From positions 186,001-250,000 of the forward strand of contig CANMQX010000004.1 in assembly GCA_947500135.1 (NCBI GenBank): DNA of 64,000 nt. Direction: 5' to 3'. This stretch comes from an uncultured Paracoccaceae bacterium (GTDB lineage: Bacteria; Pseudomonadota; Alphaproteobacteria; Rhodobacterales; Rhodobacteraceae). The stretch's first letter is position 1. The number at the start of each line of letters is the position of its first letter. A program made the translations under genes and the position numbers. The notes under the pieces are model-generated. The model was not told the DNA's origin. It saw nothing but the letters and a program-made list of their open reading frames with translations, and searched no databases. Positions 56,204 to 64,000 of this stretch are shown piece by piece.

Positions 56204-56485
56204 ATGATCCGTTCGGAACTGATCCAGAAACTTGCCGATGAAAACCCACATCTTTACCAGCGCGATGTGGAAAAGATCGTCAACACGGTTTTTGAAGAGA
56301 TTACTGGCGCGATGTCGCGCGGTGACCGGGTCGAGCTGCGCGGTTTTGGTGCATTTTCCGTCAAGAAGCGGGACCAGCGGATTGGTCGTAACCCACGCAC
56401 CGGTGAATCGGTTGAGGTCGACGAAAAACATGTACCATTCTTCAAGACCGGAAAGCTGTTGCGGGACCGTCTGAACGGCAATTAA
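56204..56485 (+). CDS. ihfB: Integration host factor subunit beta
   Basis: 93 residues from the ATG at 56204 (GGGAGG, 8 nt): [23 protein letters not shown], the DNA-arm motif GRNPRTGE and [15 protein letters not shown]. It bends DNA as a heterodimer with IhfA. Followed by lapA, trpF and trpB as usual in Rhodobacterales. Confidence 0.97.
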   Translation: MIRSELIQKLADENPHLYQRDVEKIVNTVFEEITGAMSRGDRVELRGFGAFSVKKRDQRIGRNPRTGESVEVDEKHVPFFKTGKLLRDRLNGN

Positions 56486-56494
56486 GAGGGTGCT

Positions 56495-56851
56495 ATGAAA
56501 ACCATTCGTTACGCCTTTTGGGCTATTGTTGGCCTTTGTCTGATCCTTGTTGGGCTTGCTAACCGGGACATGGTCACCGTGCGCGCGATGCCGCAGCAAA
56601 TGGCGGATCTGCTTGGTCTGTCGCCCGACCTGTCGCTGCCGCTTTTCGTGATCATCTTTTTGGGGGTGGGCGCGGGCCTGCTGATCGGTTTCCTGTGGGA
56701 ATGGGTGCGCGAACATCGCATCCGTGCTGATGCGCGTAGCAAAGCGCGCGAGGTTGACGCGCTGCGCCGTGAGGTTGACCAGTTGCGCGGGGCTGCCGCT
56801 GGCGCGAAAAGCGACGATGACGTATTGGCATTACTTGAAAAAGCCAGCTGA
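56495..56851 (+). CDS. LapA (lipopolysaccharide assembly A) domain protein
   Basis: 118 residues: two transmembrane helices ([18 protein letters not shown] and [21 protein letters not shown]) and a C-terminal coiled coil ([20 protein letters not shown]). A DUF1049/LapA-type inner-membrane protein; role in envelope assembly inferred from the family. Its stop overlaps the trpF start. Confidence 0.88.
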   Translation: MKTIRYAFWAIVGLCLILVGLANRDMVTVRAMPQQMADLLGLSPDLSLPLFVIIFLGVGAGLLIGFLWEWVREHRIRADARSKAREVDALRREVDQLRGAAAGAKSDDDVLALLEKAS

Positions 56852-57498
56852 TGGGCGCTGACATTCGGGTAAAGATTTGCGGTCTGCGTGATGCGGCTAC
56901 GATCAAGGCGGCGGCGGATGCCGGGGCTGCCTACGTTGGTTTTGTGTTTTTTCCAAAATCGCCGCGCAACATCAGTATTGCAGATGCTGCACGCCTTGCT
57001 GCGGATGTACCTGTTGGCGTGGCCAAAGTGGCATTGCTGGTCGATCCTGATGATGCATTGCTGGATGACATCACTGGTGCCGTTCCATTGGATATGTTGC
57101 AACTTCACGGGCGAGAGACCCCGGAACGCGTCACTGAGATCAAGATGCGCTATGGGTTGCCTGTCATGAAGGCCGTTGGCATTGCGGGCGCTGATGATCT
57201 GGCTCAGTTGGATGCGTATGGCAAAGTGGCTGACCAATTGCTTGTGGATACCAAAGCGCCGAAAGACGGGGACCGCCCGGGCGGAAATGGGATGGCTTTT
57301 GACTGGTCGCTGATGGCTCGGCGTCGTTGGCCTGTGCCGTGGATGCTGGCGGGCGGGCTGACAGCGGCAAATGTGGGTGAGGCGATCGCGGTTACCGGTG
57401 CGCGCCAGCTGGATCTATCCTCGGCTGTGGAAAGCGCGCCGGGGGTCAAGGACCCCGCACTGATCGACCGTTTCATGACCGCAGTGCGCGCAGCTTAA
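56851..57498 (+). CDS. trpF: Phosphoribosylanthranilate isomerase
   Basis: 215 residues of a TIM barrel: [47 protein letters not shown]-type strand and [14 protein letters not shown]. Third-step enzyme of tryptophan synthesis from anthranilate. Coupled to lapA, with a 77-residue ORF and hairpins between it and trpB. Confidence 0.95.
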   Translation: MGADIRVKICGLRDAATIKAAADAGAAYVGFVFFPKSPRNISIADAARLAADVPVGVAKVALLVDPDDALLDDITGAVPLDMLQLHGRETPERVTEIKMRYGLPVMKAVGIAGADDLAQLDAYGKVADQLLVDTKAPKDGDRPGGNGMAFDWSLMARRRWPVPWMLAGGLTAANVGEAIAVTGARQLDLSSAVESAPGVKDPALIDRFMTAVRAA

Positions 57499-57532
57499 CC
57501 AATGGTTTACCATGTATTCCTAGGCTGCTCGC

Positions 57533-57766
57533 ATGACATTCAGCACGCATGTGATCACGCCCGAGATTTGGTTCCGGCATCTGTTTTCGGCACAATCGGC
57601 CCGTGATGGTGGGGTTGTGCGTCGAAAAACACGCGATATGGAGCGCATGGTCGGCAGGCCCGCATTTGTTGCGGAATTGCGCCGTCGTGGATATTCAGCT
57701 GTCGAAAACGCCGATCAGGTTATCATCTTTTGCAATGCGCAGCCTGTGCGCGTGATCACCGGCTGA
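57533..57766 (+). CDS. Small basic protein between trpF and trpB
   Basis: 77 residues with no signal peptide; MERMVGRPAFVAELRRRGYSAVENADQVIIF suggests a compact alpha/beta fold. No family recognised. Its place between trpF and trpB and good codon use support a real gene; a role in tryptophan synthesis is only positional inference. Confidence 0.6.
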   Translation: MTFSTHVITPEIWFRHLFSAQSARDGGVVRRKTRDMERMVGRPAFVAELRRRGYSAVENADQVIIFCNAQPVRVITG

Positions 57767-57837
57767 CAATTCCTGTTACAGGAATTGAACCAAATCCTCT
57801 GTGAGGATTTGCAGGCAGACTTTCGATGAAAGTCTGC
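57767..57837. repeat. Three tandem perfect mini-hairpins before trpB
   Basis: CAATTCCTG-tta-CAGGAATTG (57767), CAAATCCTC-tgt-GAGGATTTG (57791) and GCAGACTTTC-gat-GAAAGTCTGC (57815) follow each other with 3-nt spacers. Arms are 9, 9 and 10 bp, all perfect, loops are 3 nt, and the sequences are unrelated to one another. No T-run. They begin at the stop of the 77-codon ORF and end 69 bp before trpB. Confidence 0.9.
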
Positions 57838-57906
57838 GACGCCGTGCCACTTTACCATTCCGGCACTTGGCGATAGGGCTGTCTGGCGCAATATAGCAGG
57901 TGTCTC

Positions 57907-59136
57907 ATGCCCAATGATCTTTTTAACAGCTTCATGACAGGCCCCGACGAAAAGGGCCGTTTTGGTGATTTTGGTGGACGTTTTGTCTCTGAGACGCTTA
58001 TGCCGTTGATTCTCGAATTAGAGGCGCAATATGAGAACGCCAAGACAGATGAGGTTTTCTGGGCTGAGATGCATGATCTCTGGACCCATTATGTGGGCCG
58101 CCCCAGCCCGCTTTATTATGCGGAACGCCTGACCAAACATCTGGGTGGTGCGAAGATCTACCTCAAGCGGGACGAACTGAATCATACCGGTGCGCATAAG
58201 ATCAACAACGTGCTGGGCCAGATCATTCTGGCGCGCCGCATGGGCAAGACCCGGATCATCGCTGAAACCGGTGCCGGACAACATGGTGTGGCCACCGCCA
58301 CGGTCTGTGCCAAGTTCGGTCTGAAATGTGTCGTCTATATGGGCGCACATGATGTTGAACGGCAGGCCCCTAACGTGTTCCGGATGCGGCTGTTGGGGGC
58401 CGAGGTTGTGCCTGTCACCTCTGGCCGTGGCACTTTGAAGGACGCCATGAACGATGCCTTGCGTGACTGGGTAACCAATGTCCATGACACGTTCTATTGC
58501 ATTGGCACCGTTGCGGGCCCGCATCCCTACCCGGCCATGGTTCGCGATTTTCAGGCCATCATCGGCAAGGAAACCCGCGAACAGATGATGGCGGCCGAGG
58601 GCCGTTTGCCCGATACGCTGATCGCAGCCATTGGCGGCGGGTCCAACGCGATGGGGCTGTTTTATCCGTTCCTGGATGACAAAGAGGTCAATATCATCGG
58701 GGTCGAGGCCGGTGGTAAAGGCGTGAATGCCAAGATGGAGCATTGCGCCTCGCTGACCGGCGGTCGCCCGGGTGTCTTGCACGGCAATCGCACTTATCTG
58801 CTGCAAGATGACGTCGGGCAGATCCTTGAAGGGTTCTCGATCTCTGCCGGGCTGGACTATCCAGGGATCGGACCAGAGCATGCTTGGCTGCATGAGATTG
58901 GCCGCGCCAAGTATGTTGCAATCACAGATGTCGAAGCGCTGGAGGCGTTCCAGCTATGCTGTGCGCAGGAAGGGATTATTCCAGCCTTGGAGCCCTCGCA
59001 CGCGCTTGCCCATGTGATGAAAATCGCCCCAGATCTGCCCGGTGATCATTTGCTGGTGATGAATATGTGTGGCCGCGGCGACAAGGACATATTCACCGTC
59101 GCCAAGCATCTCGGCTTTGATATGAAGACGGAATAA
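57907..59136 (+). CDS. trpB: Tryptophan synthase beta chain
   Basis: 409 residues: PLP Lys in [13 protein letters not shown], phosphate-binding loop [13 protein letters not shown], and [24 protein letters not shown]. Condenses indole and serine. The start [24 protein letters not shown] is standard. The trpA gene does not follow in this window. Confidence 0.97.
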   Translation: MPNDLFNSFMTGPDEKGRFGDFGGRFVSETLMPLILELEAQYENAKTDEVFWAEMHDLWTHYVGRPSPLYYAERLTKHLGGAKIYLKRDELNHTGAHKINNVLGQIILARRMGKTRIIAETGAGQHGVATATVCAKFGLKCVVYMGAHDVERQAPNVFRMRLLGAEVVPVTSGRGTLKDAMNDALRDWVTNVHDTFYCIGTVAGPHPYPAMVRDFQAIIGKETREQMMAAEGRLPDTLIAAIGGGSNAMGLFYPFLDDKEVNIIGVEAGGKGVNAKMEHCASLTGGRPGVLHGNRTYLLQDDVGQILEGFSISAGLDYPGIGPEHAWLHEIGRAKYVAITDVEALEAFQLCCAQEGIIPALEPSHALAHVMKIAPDLPGDHLLVMNMCGRGDKDIFTVAKHLGFDMKTE

Positions 59137-59284
59137 TCGCTTAAACTTTGGTTTAGGCCAATCTTTATTGGGTTTACGCGGTCTCGGTTAAACGCAGGAT
59201 CAATGGTGGTTCATGCGCTGTTTTGGAATCCTTTTCGTGGATGGTCAGCATGACGCTGGTCAAAATTGCGAAAAGGAACCCATC

Positions 59285-59779
59285 ATGAAAAACCTACTTC
59301 TGTCCTCTACCGCCGCCCTTGCCATTGCCGCAAGCGCGGGTCACGCCCAATCGATCGCCGATCAGTTGATCAGCCAATTGCAGGCACAGGGCTATCAGCG
59401 CATCGAAGTCAAGAATGGCCCAAGTCAGGTCAAGGTTGAAGCGATCCGCAATGGTCGCAAACTTGAAGTGATCTATGATGCGGCCACCGGCGAAGTCCTG
59501 AAAGAGGAGGTCGAGCCCGTTGATGATGATGACGACACCACGCCGGGTATCGAAATTGACAACGACGACGAAGACTTCCTCGACGATGAAGATGACGACG
59601 ATGAAGATGATGAAGATGACGACGACGAAGATGATGAAGATGATGACGACGAAGACGACGACGAGGATGATGAAGATGACGATGAAGATGATGACGACGA
59701 CGACGAAGATGACGACGAGGATGATGACGACGACGAAGATGACGATGATGAGGATGATGAAGACGACGACGAGGACTGA
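59285..59779 (+). CDS. Secreted PepSY-like protein with long Asp/Glu tail
   Basis: 164 residues from the ATG at 59285 (AAAAGGAACCC); the track start is too early. Signal peptide MKNLLLSSTAALAIAASAGHA; a PepSY-like domain at about residues 24-78 (IADQLISQLQAQGYQRIEV, LEVIYDAATGEVLKEE); then about 85 residues made almost only of Asp and Glu (DDDEDDEDDDD-like). The tail would bind divalent cations outside the inner membrane. It has the same plan as the gene at 60537. Export and cation binding are inferred. Confidence 0.87.
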   Translation: MKNLLLSSTAALAIAASAGHAQSIADQLISQLQAQGYQRIEVKNGPSQVKVEAIRNGRKLEVIYDAATGEVLKEEVEPVDDDDDTTPGIEIDNDDEDFLDDEDDDDEDDEDDDDEDDEDDDDEDDDEDDEDDDEDDDDDDEDDDEDDDDDEDDDDEDDEDDDED

Positions 59780-59876
59780 GTTTTCACTCCGCTAAAATCG
59801 ATCAATTACTTACTGTATCGTCCTCGCGCCGTGTCGCGGGGGCGGGCGGATCAGAATACCCGGAAGTTGCTTGTGA

Positions 59877-60497
59877 ATGAAACTTGAGACGACCAAATAT
59901 GAAAAACTGTTCGCAACCCCAGTCCTGCGATTTCATGTCCCGGACTATCAGGACCTGAATGTCGCCTTGCTGCAGGAGGGAGAAATCATGCGGGCTGAAT
60001 CCAAAGGCGTGTCTAAATCCAACCGAGGTGGATGGCACTCTGCTGGCAACCTATTCAAACGAAAGGCACCATGCGTCCAAACGCTCAAAGAGCTTGCTAC
60101 CGAATGTATCGCGACCGCGACCTGTAAAATTGGGGCGAAGGTCGATTTTGACGCGCTGTCGCTGAAGCTGTCTGGGTGGATGAATATGAACCCGTCGGGC
60201 GGCTATAATGCGCCGCATACGCATCCGGGTGCCCAATGGTCAGGCGTCTATTATGTCTCGCAACCCGCAGTCGAAACCGGGCATTCGGGGATGATCGAGT
60301 TTCTTGATCCGCGCTCGGACCTGCCGAATTGGCGCATATTGGACGCACCTGCCTTCAGGTTGAAAAAGAAGATACGACCAAAACCGGGTGACATGATCCT
60401 TTTCCCATCATATCTGGTACATTGGGTTTATCCTAATGACTCAGATCAAGAGCGTGTATCCATCGCGTTCAATGCAACCCTTAAAGTCCGGCGCTGA
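59877..60497 (+). CDS. TIGR02466-type 2-oxoglutarate/Fe(II) oxygenase
   Basis: 206 residues. The jelly-roll metal motif is in NAPHTHPGAQWSGVYYVSQP and the second His/Arg part in LVHWVYPNDSDQERVSIAFN. This is the TIGR02466 putative 2OG-Fe(II) oxygenase family; substrates are unknown. It has no signal peptide. It lies 97 bp after one Asp-tailed protein gene and 39 bp before another, so modification of their Asp residues is an attractive but untested idea. Confidence 0.85.
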   Translation: MKLETTKYEKLFATPVLRFHVPDYQDLNVALLQEGEIMRAESKGVSKSNRGGWHSAGNLFKRKAPCVQTLKELATECIATATCKIGAKVDFDALSLKLSGWMNMNPSGGYNAPHTHPGAQWSGVYYVSQPAVETGHSGMIEFLDPRSDLPNWRILDAPAFRLKKKIRPKPGDMILFPSYLVHWVYPNDSDQERVSIAFNATLKVRR

Positions 60498-60536
60498 CAA
60501 ATGACAAAGAACACGCCGCGCCAGAAAGGAGCTGCA

Positions 60537-61022
60537 ATGCGAAGAAGACTGGCATTATGCGTTGGCCTGACAATCGCACCATTCGCCGTGGCTGCCCAAT
60601 CTGTGGAAGAACAGGTTATCGCCCAGCTTCGCGCGCAAGGATATTCCGAGATTGTCGTCTCGCGCACCTGGTTGGGGCGTCTGCGCTTTGTGTCGGAGCA
60701 GGGCGATTTCACCCGTGAATTGGTGATCAACCCGCAGACGGGTGAGGTTCTGCGCGATTATCTACGCAGTGAAGTTGATGACAATGACCGGCGTGTCATC
60801 GTGCCCGGCGGAGGGTCGTCCGATAATGGCGGTTCTGGCGGATCCGGTGGGCAGAGCAGCGGCGGCGGTGGAGGCGGCGGCGGTAACGATGATGAAGACG
60901 ATGACGATGATGACGATGACGACGATGACGACGACGATGATGACGACGACGATGATGATGACGACGATGATGATGACGATGATGACGACGACGATGACGA
61001 TGACGACGAAGATGATGACTAA
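60537..61022 (+). CDS. Secreted PepSY-like protein with Gly-rich linker and poly-Asp tail
   Basis: 161 residues from the ATG at 60537 (AAAGGAG, 6 nt). Signal peptide to AQS; PepSY-like unit (EEQVIAQLRAQGYSEIVV, FTRELVINPQTGEVLRDYL); linker SSDNGGSGGSGGQSSGGGG; then about 44 residues that are nearly all Asp, encoded by alternating GAT and GAC. Homologous in plan to the 59285 gene and, in its core, to the 62104 gene. A membrane LuxR gene follows after 32 bp. Confidence 0.87.
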   Translation: MRRRLALCVGLTIAPFAVAAQSVEEQVIAQLRAQGYSEIVVSRTWLGRLRFVSEQGDFTRELVINPQTGEVLRDYLRSEVDDNDRRVIVPGGGSSDNGGSGGSGGQSSGGGGGGGGNDDEDDDDDDDDDDDDDDDDDDDDDDDDDDDDDDDDDDDDDEDDD

Positions 61023-61054
61023 TCATCCGCTTGCGATCTGAGAGGACGCTATTC

Positions 61055-61546
61055 GTGACAGGACATTGGTCCATCCTGGCTATCGTGAGTGTTCAGGTGC
61101 TTTGCGCCGTGGTGTTTGTGTGGCAAATCCTGGCCTCGGTCCTGGGCTTTGCACCGTTTAGCTGGCAAATCTCGGAATTGATCGAAATGGGCGCGGCGCT
61201 TGGCCTGCTTCTCGGGATGGGATTGGGCCTGATCGTGCTGCGCCGTACCATGGCCCGTAACGTCGTAGTCGAAGATCAGCTGCGTGCCGCATCTGGTGCA
61301 TTCATGGATGTGATGGAAGAACGGTTCACAACCTGGGCCTTGACCCCGGCCGAACGGGATGTGGCCCTGTTCGCCATCAAGGGGATGTCCACGACCGAAA
61401 TCGCGGCCCTGCGCGAGGTCAGTGAAGGCACCATCAAAGCGCAGACCAATGCGATTTATCGCAAGGCGGGGGTGGCAGGGCGGATGCAGCTTCTAAGCTT
61501 GTTTATCGACGATCTGATGGAGCCTGCATCAGCGACCAGTGGATAA
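61055..61546 (+). CDS. Membrane-anchored LuxR-type regulator (copy 1)
   Basis: 163 residues from a GTG (61055) preceded by GAGAGGA; the track begins at a TTG. Two transmembrane helices (WSILAIVSVQVLCAVVFVWQIL; GAALGLLLGMGLGLIVL) are followed by a cytoplasmic LuxR/GerE HTH (LTPAERDVALFAIKGMSTTEIAALREVSEGTIKAQTNAIYRKAGV). No kinase or receiver domain, so it would be a one-component membrane regulator, probably linked to the PepSY/poly-Asp protein before it. Confidence 0.85.
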   Translation: MTGHWSILAIVSVQVLCAVVFVWQILASVLGFAPFSWQISELIEMGAALGLLLGMGLGLIVLRRTMARNVVVEDQLRAASGAFMDVMEERFTTWALTPAERDVALFAIKGMSTTEIAALREVSEGTIKAQTNAIYRKAGVAGRMQLLSLFIDDLMEPASATSG

Positions 61547-61548
61547 CC

Positions 61549-62103
61549 CTATGCCACCGCGCTGCGGACGGATGTTTCTGCGGGGGACTGAGGTGTTTCA
61601 TGATCGCCCGCGACCATCATCGCATCGACAAAAACACCCATAAGTTCTGCGCGGTTGGCCACGCCAGCCTTGCGAAAAACCGCGTTCATCTGGCTTTTGA
61701 TCGTAGCGGTACTTTTATCACGCAAGGTGGCGATTTCTGCATTGGTGTAGCCGCGTAGCGCGAACATGGCGACATCGCTTTCCGATGGGGATAACCCCCA
61801 ATCGACAAAGAATTCCCGCATGACAGCGTGAAAGGCGCCTGATGCCGCGCGCAACTGTCGCTGCATGACCGTCATCCGCCGTTTGGCCTGACGCAGCAGC
61901 AAAACAGATGTGACCGATCCAATCGCCAGCCCCAGACTGGCGAGTATTTGCAGGATTTCACGCCAGGCAAAGGGCAGCGCCCAGTGGCGCAGGCCCAGAA
62001 CCTCGGTCAGGAATTCGCTGATAAAGAAACCGGCACATGCCAGCTGAAACACGGTTAGACAGCCCAACAGGATGATCGGGTAGCGACCCGGGCTGCGGCG
62101 CAC
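61549..62103 (-). CDS. Membrane-anchored LuxR-type regulator (copy 2)
   Basis: 184 residues from a GTG placed directly after the TAG of the preceding gene. Same architecture as copy 1: two helices (PIILLGCLTVFQLACAGFFI; EILQILASLGLAIGSVTSVLLL), then QRQLRAASGAFHAVM and an HTH (LSPSESDVAMFALRGYTNAEIATLRDKSTATIKSQ). Clear paralogue of the facing gene, which ends 2 bp away. Regulates unknown targets. Confidence 0.85.
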   Translation of the reverse strand: MRRSPGRYPIILLGCLTVFQLACAGFFISEFLTEVLGLRHWALPFAWREILQILASLGLAIGSVTSVLLLRQAKRRMTVMQRQLRAASGAFHAVMREFFVDWGLSPSESDVAMFALRGYTNAEIATLRDKSTATIKSQMNAVFRKAGVANRAELMGVFVDAMMVAGDHETPQSPAETSVRSAVA

Positions 62104-62616
62104 CTAGTCGAACCCCTTTGACAGGCTGACCCCGACATCCACATTTGATCCGCCGATACTGCGTTGCCGCGCGCTGACTGTCGCACGCCCATATCCGCCG
62201 GTCACGCTGTTGACCCCGATGGACAGTGAACCACCAAACTCCACCGATGATCCTGTGTCATTGGTTTTGGGCTCACTTGCTGCGGCGAGGGCGGATTGTC
62301 GGGCGACGGCTTGCGGGTCGGCAGGCAGGTCAAGCAGGACGTCCGACAGGATTTCCCCGGTGGACCGGCTGACGATTACCTCGCGCCGGTGCTGGCCATT
62401 GTTGGCCATGATCCGGGTGCGGCCCAATAGGGTGGTGCTGACACCCTCAATCTCGTAATTGGTTGCGGTCAGTCCGTTGACCACGTCGGTATAGTCGCGG
62501 TTTTGGGCCAACTGATAGCTATCACCCAATCCGCTAAGGTCGGCGTTCTGCGCCGCAGCAAGGGTTGGCGCACTGGCGGCTGTTATGATCAGGGAAAGAA
62601 TGTGAAGCTTGGTCAT
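62104..62616 (-). CDS. Secreted PepSY-like protein without acidic tail
   Basis: 170 residues: signal peptide MTKLHILSLIITAASAPTLAAAQ; a core related to the two Asp-tailed proteins (TNYEIEGVSTTLLGRTRI, GQHRREVIVSRSTGEILSDVLLD); a glycine/serine-rich beta C-terminus (SSVEFGGSLSIGVNSVTGGYG) in place of the acidic tail. It is directly followed by LuxR copy 2. PepSY relationship is by eye. Confidence 0.75.
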   Translation of the reverse strand: MTKLHILSLIITAASAPTLAAAQNADLSGLGDSYQLAQNRDYTDVVNGLTATNYEIEGVSTTLLGRTRIMANNGQHRREVIVSRSTGEILSDVLLDLPADPQAVARQSALAAASEPKTNDTGSSVEFGGSLSIGVNSVTGGYGRATVSARQRSIGGSNVDVGVSLSKGFD

Positions 62617-62710
62617 ATGTGATGGTCCATCTTACGGGTGTTCTGTCTGACCCTTGCGTAGCGGCGAATTGGGCGGCCTGCGATGCCACTGCGGGTGTAA
62701 TCGTGGTTTT

Positions 62711-63115
62711 TCAATCCCCAGGTTGATGTCCCTGTGATGCATCGCCATCCACATCATACTGGCGCAGGACGTCAATTGGCACAATATCCAGCGCCCGCAC
62801 GTGGGTAGCATGCAGATTGACTTGTGGCGCGGCCCCTTCCTCATGCGCTTGCAGGAAACGACTGGCGCAGAGGCACCATTGATCACCTGCTTTCAGCCCC
62901 GCAAAACCATATTCAGGGCGCGGCGTGCTTAGGTCATTGCCCAGATATTTTGAAAGGGCCAGAAATTCATCCGTCATCACGGCGCAAACCGTGTGGCTGC
63001 CCGCATCAGCCGCGCAAGTATCGCAGGCCCCGTTGCGAAAGAAACCCGTCATCGGATCGGTCGAACATGGGCTAAGCGTGCTGCCAAATACGTTGAATGA
63101 TGGGTCTTTTTCCAT
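62711..63115 (-). CDS. DUF2237 family protein
   Basis: 134 residues from the ATG at 63115. Family pattern: NVFGSTLSPCSTDPMTGFFR, CAVMTDEFLALSKYLGNDLSTPRPEY, FAGLKAGDQWCLCASRF and HATHVRALDIVP. Conserved Cys residues suggest metal or redox chemistry; no function is established. It follows the serine hydrolase gene with one base between. Confidence 0.9.
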   Translation of the reverse strand: MEKDPSFNVFGSTLSPCSTDPMTGFFRNGACDTCAADAGSHTVCAVMTDEFLALSKYLGNDLSTPRPEYGFAGLKAGDQWCLCASRFLQAHEEGAAPQVNLHATHVRALDIVPIDVLRQYDVDGDASQGHQPGD

Positions 63116-63116
63116 G

Positions 63117-64000
63117 TCAGATACTTTCTGCAATCAGGCGAAACATCTCTTCGTTTTGCAGACTGACCCCCGGCTCCCTGAATTTTCGATCTGCGCCATG
63201 CACCGCGATGACGACATTGTTGATACGATCAATGTAGATGTACTGCCCGTAAATGCCACGGGCCAGAAACTGCCCGGGTTCGGAACCGGCGGGGATCCAC
63301 CATTGATAGCCATACCCGATGGCGCCGGGGGCGGTGTTAGCGCTGGCGATGGTCGATACATCGACCCAATCGCGGGGGACAACCTGCTGCCCTTGCCAGT
63401 TGCCGCCATTGGCGATCATCTGCCCGAACCGTGCATTGTCGCGTGTTGTCGTGTTCAACCCGCCCAGCACAAACGCGATGCCATAGCCGTCCGTCAGGTA
63501 AAAGGGATCAGCCTCAAACCCCAGTGGAGCAATGATTTTTTCGGTGAGCAGCGTCACGATGTCTTGGCCGGTTGCCCCACGGATCACCATCCCGATCACA
63601 TGCGTGTCGATAGAGACATATTTCCATGCCTCCCCGGGTGCTGCAAAGCTGGCATCCTGTTTCAGCGCAAAACCGTCCATAGACCCGCCAAGTGCCAGGA
63701 CCCTGCCCATCTTGTTGATATCGGAAAAGAACGCCAGATAATCTTCGTCAAAACTAACCCCGGAAGACATCTGCAAGACGTCCTTGATGCTGGCATCGGC
63801 ATAGGCCGTTGTCGCCAGTTCGGGCGCGTATTTTGTGACTGGCTCGTCGATGCTTTCAAAAACGCCTTCATCCAATAACACGCCGAAAAGCGCGGATAGA
63901 TAGCTTTTGGAAACCGACCAGTTGATCCGCAGATCCATGGCGTTTGTGTCTTTGTAGTAATCCTCGAACACCAATTTCCCATCTTTGAGGATCACCAGCC
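63117..64000 (-). CDS. Serine hydrolase of the beta-lactamase/6-aminohexanoate-dimer hydrolase type (partial)
   Basis: The reading frame is open at the right edge; the GTG at 63995 is probably internal. 293 residues are visible. Active-site SxxK is SVSK in INWSVSKSYLSAL near the start, the second motif is YVSIDTHVIGMVI and GYGYQWW lies near the end. These match class C beta-lactamase-like esterases/amidases. No substrate can be named. Likely co-transcribed with the DUF2237 gene. Confidence 0.85.
   Translation of the reverse strand, partial: LVILKDGKLVFEDYYKDTNAMDLRINWSVSKSYLSALFGVLLDEGVFESIDEPVTKYAPELATTAYADASIKDVLQMSSGVSFDEDYLAFFSDINKMGRVLALGGSMDGFALKQDASFAAPGEAWKYVSIDTHVIGMVIRGATGQDIVTLLTEKIIAPLGFEADPFYLTDGYGIAFVLGGLNTTTRDNARFGQMIANGGNWQGQQVVPRDWVDVSTIASANTAPGAIGYGYQWWIPAGSEPGQFLARGIYGQYIYIDRINNVVIAVHGADRKFREPGVSLQNEEMFRLIAESI

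Noticed and set aside
57767-57837. Tandem hairpins as a terminator or CRISPR-like array
   Set aside because: No T-run, and the units do not share sequence as CRISPR repeats would.
58018-58893. 291-codon minus-strand ORF
   Set aside because: Antisense shadow of trpB.
59473-59805. 110-codon minus-strand ORF that is almost all Ser
   Set aside because: It is the reverse complement of the GAY/GAN repeat encoding the acidic tail; no start signal or independent evidence.
60796-61074. His/Arg-rich minus-strand ORF
   Set aside because: It is a frame-shadow of the poly-Asp codons (ATC/GTC repeats read as CAT/CGT).

Overview
The window looks like chromosomal DNA of an alphaproteobacterium of the order Rhodobacterales, most likely the marine Roseobacter group. 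The signs are an FnrL-type regulator beside ccoNOQP, the mreB-mreC-mreD-mrdA-rodA run, ihfB-lapA-trpF-trpB, a DUF1194 protein, a TIGR02466-type oxygenase and high-GC codon use with many long shadow ORFs. The genus is not resolved. I saw no rRNA, tRNA, CRISPR array or intact insertion sequence.

Layout. 1-3500 (minus): a mechanosensitive channel cut by the left edge, kdsA, and a KpsE/KpsT pair for capsule export without a KpsM permease. 3.6-6.7 kb: a uracil-DNA-glycosylase-fold protein, an SseB protein, a secreted thioredoxin-fold protein and a hydroxyacid dehydrogenase. 6.7-12.2 kb (minus): the cell-shape operon. 12.4-15.1 kb (minus): a cupin gene, leuA and a secreted protein gene, preceded by an unannotated leucine-rich leader peptide that appears to be leaderless. 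15.2-18.9 kb: DUF1194, an SdiA-regulated-like protein, an SDR and an FeS-BCP photolyase. 19.0-25.1 kb: a LysM-DctP fusion, then a LacI-regulated sugar operon (xylA, TIM-barrel isomerase, Gfo/Idh oxidoreductase). 25.1-31.0 kb: a GMC oxidoreductase divergent from a TRAP transporter (dctPQM) with an IclR regulator. 31.0-36.9 kb: fnrL, two universal stress proteins and ccoNOQP, with a perfect FNR box between usp and ccoN. 37-41.5 kb: small genes, then kbl-tdh with an XRE-cupin regulator. 41.7-46.6 kb: ureDABCEFG.

46.6-49.6 kb is a lower-GC insert holding a reverse transcriptase of the unknown-group/defence-associated type. rpsA follows, and then about 4.9 kb of accessory genes (sarcosine-oxidase-like protein, exported MsrB-like protein, small secreted proteins, DoxX) separate it from ihfB-lapA-trpF-trpB. 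Three back-to-back perfect hairpins lie just before trpB.

59.2-62.6 kb is the most unusual block. Two secreted PepSY-like proteins end in long Asp/Glu or pure Asp tails and flank a 2-oxoglutarate/Fe(II) oxygenase gene. One of them is followed by a membrane-anchored LuxR-type regulator, and a mirror-image second pair (PepSY-like plus membrane LuxR) converges on it. The window ends with a DUF2237 gene and a serine hydrolase cut by the right edge.
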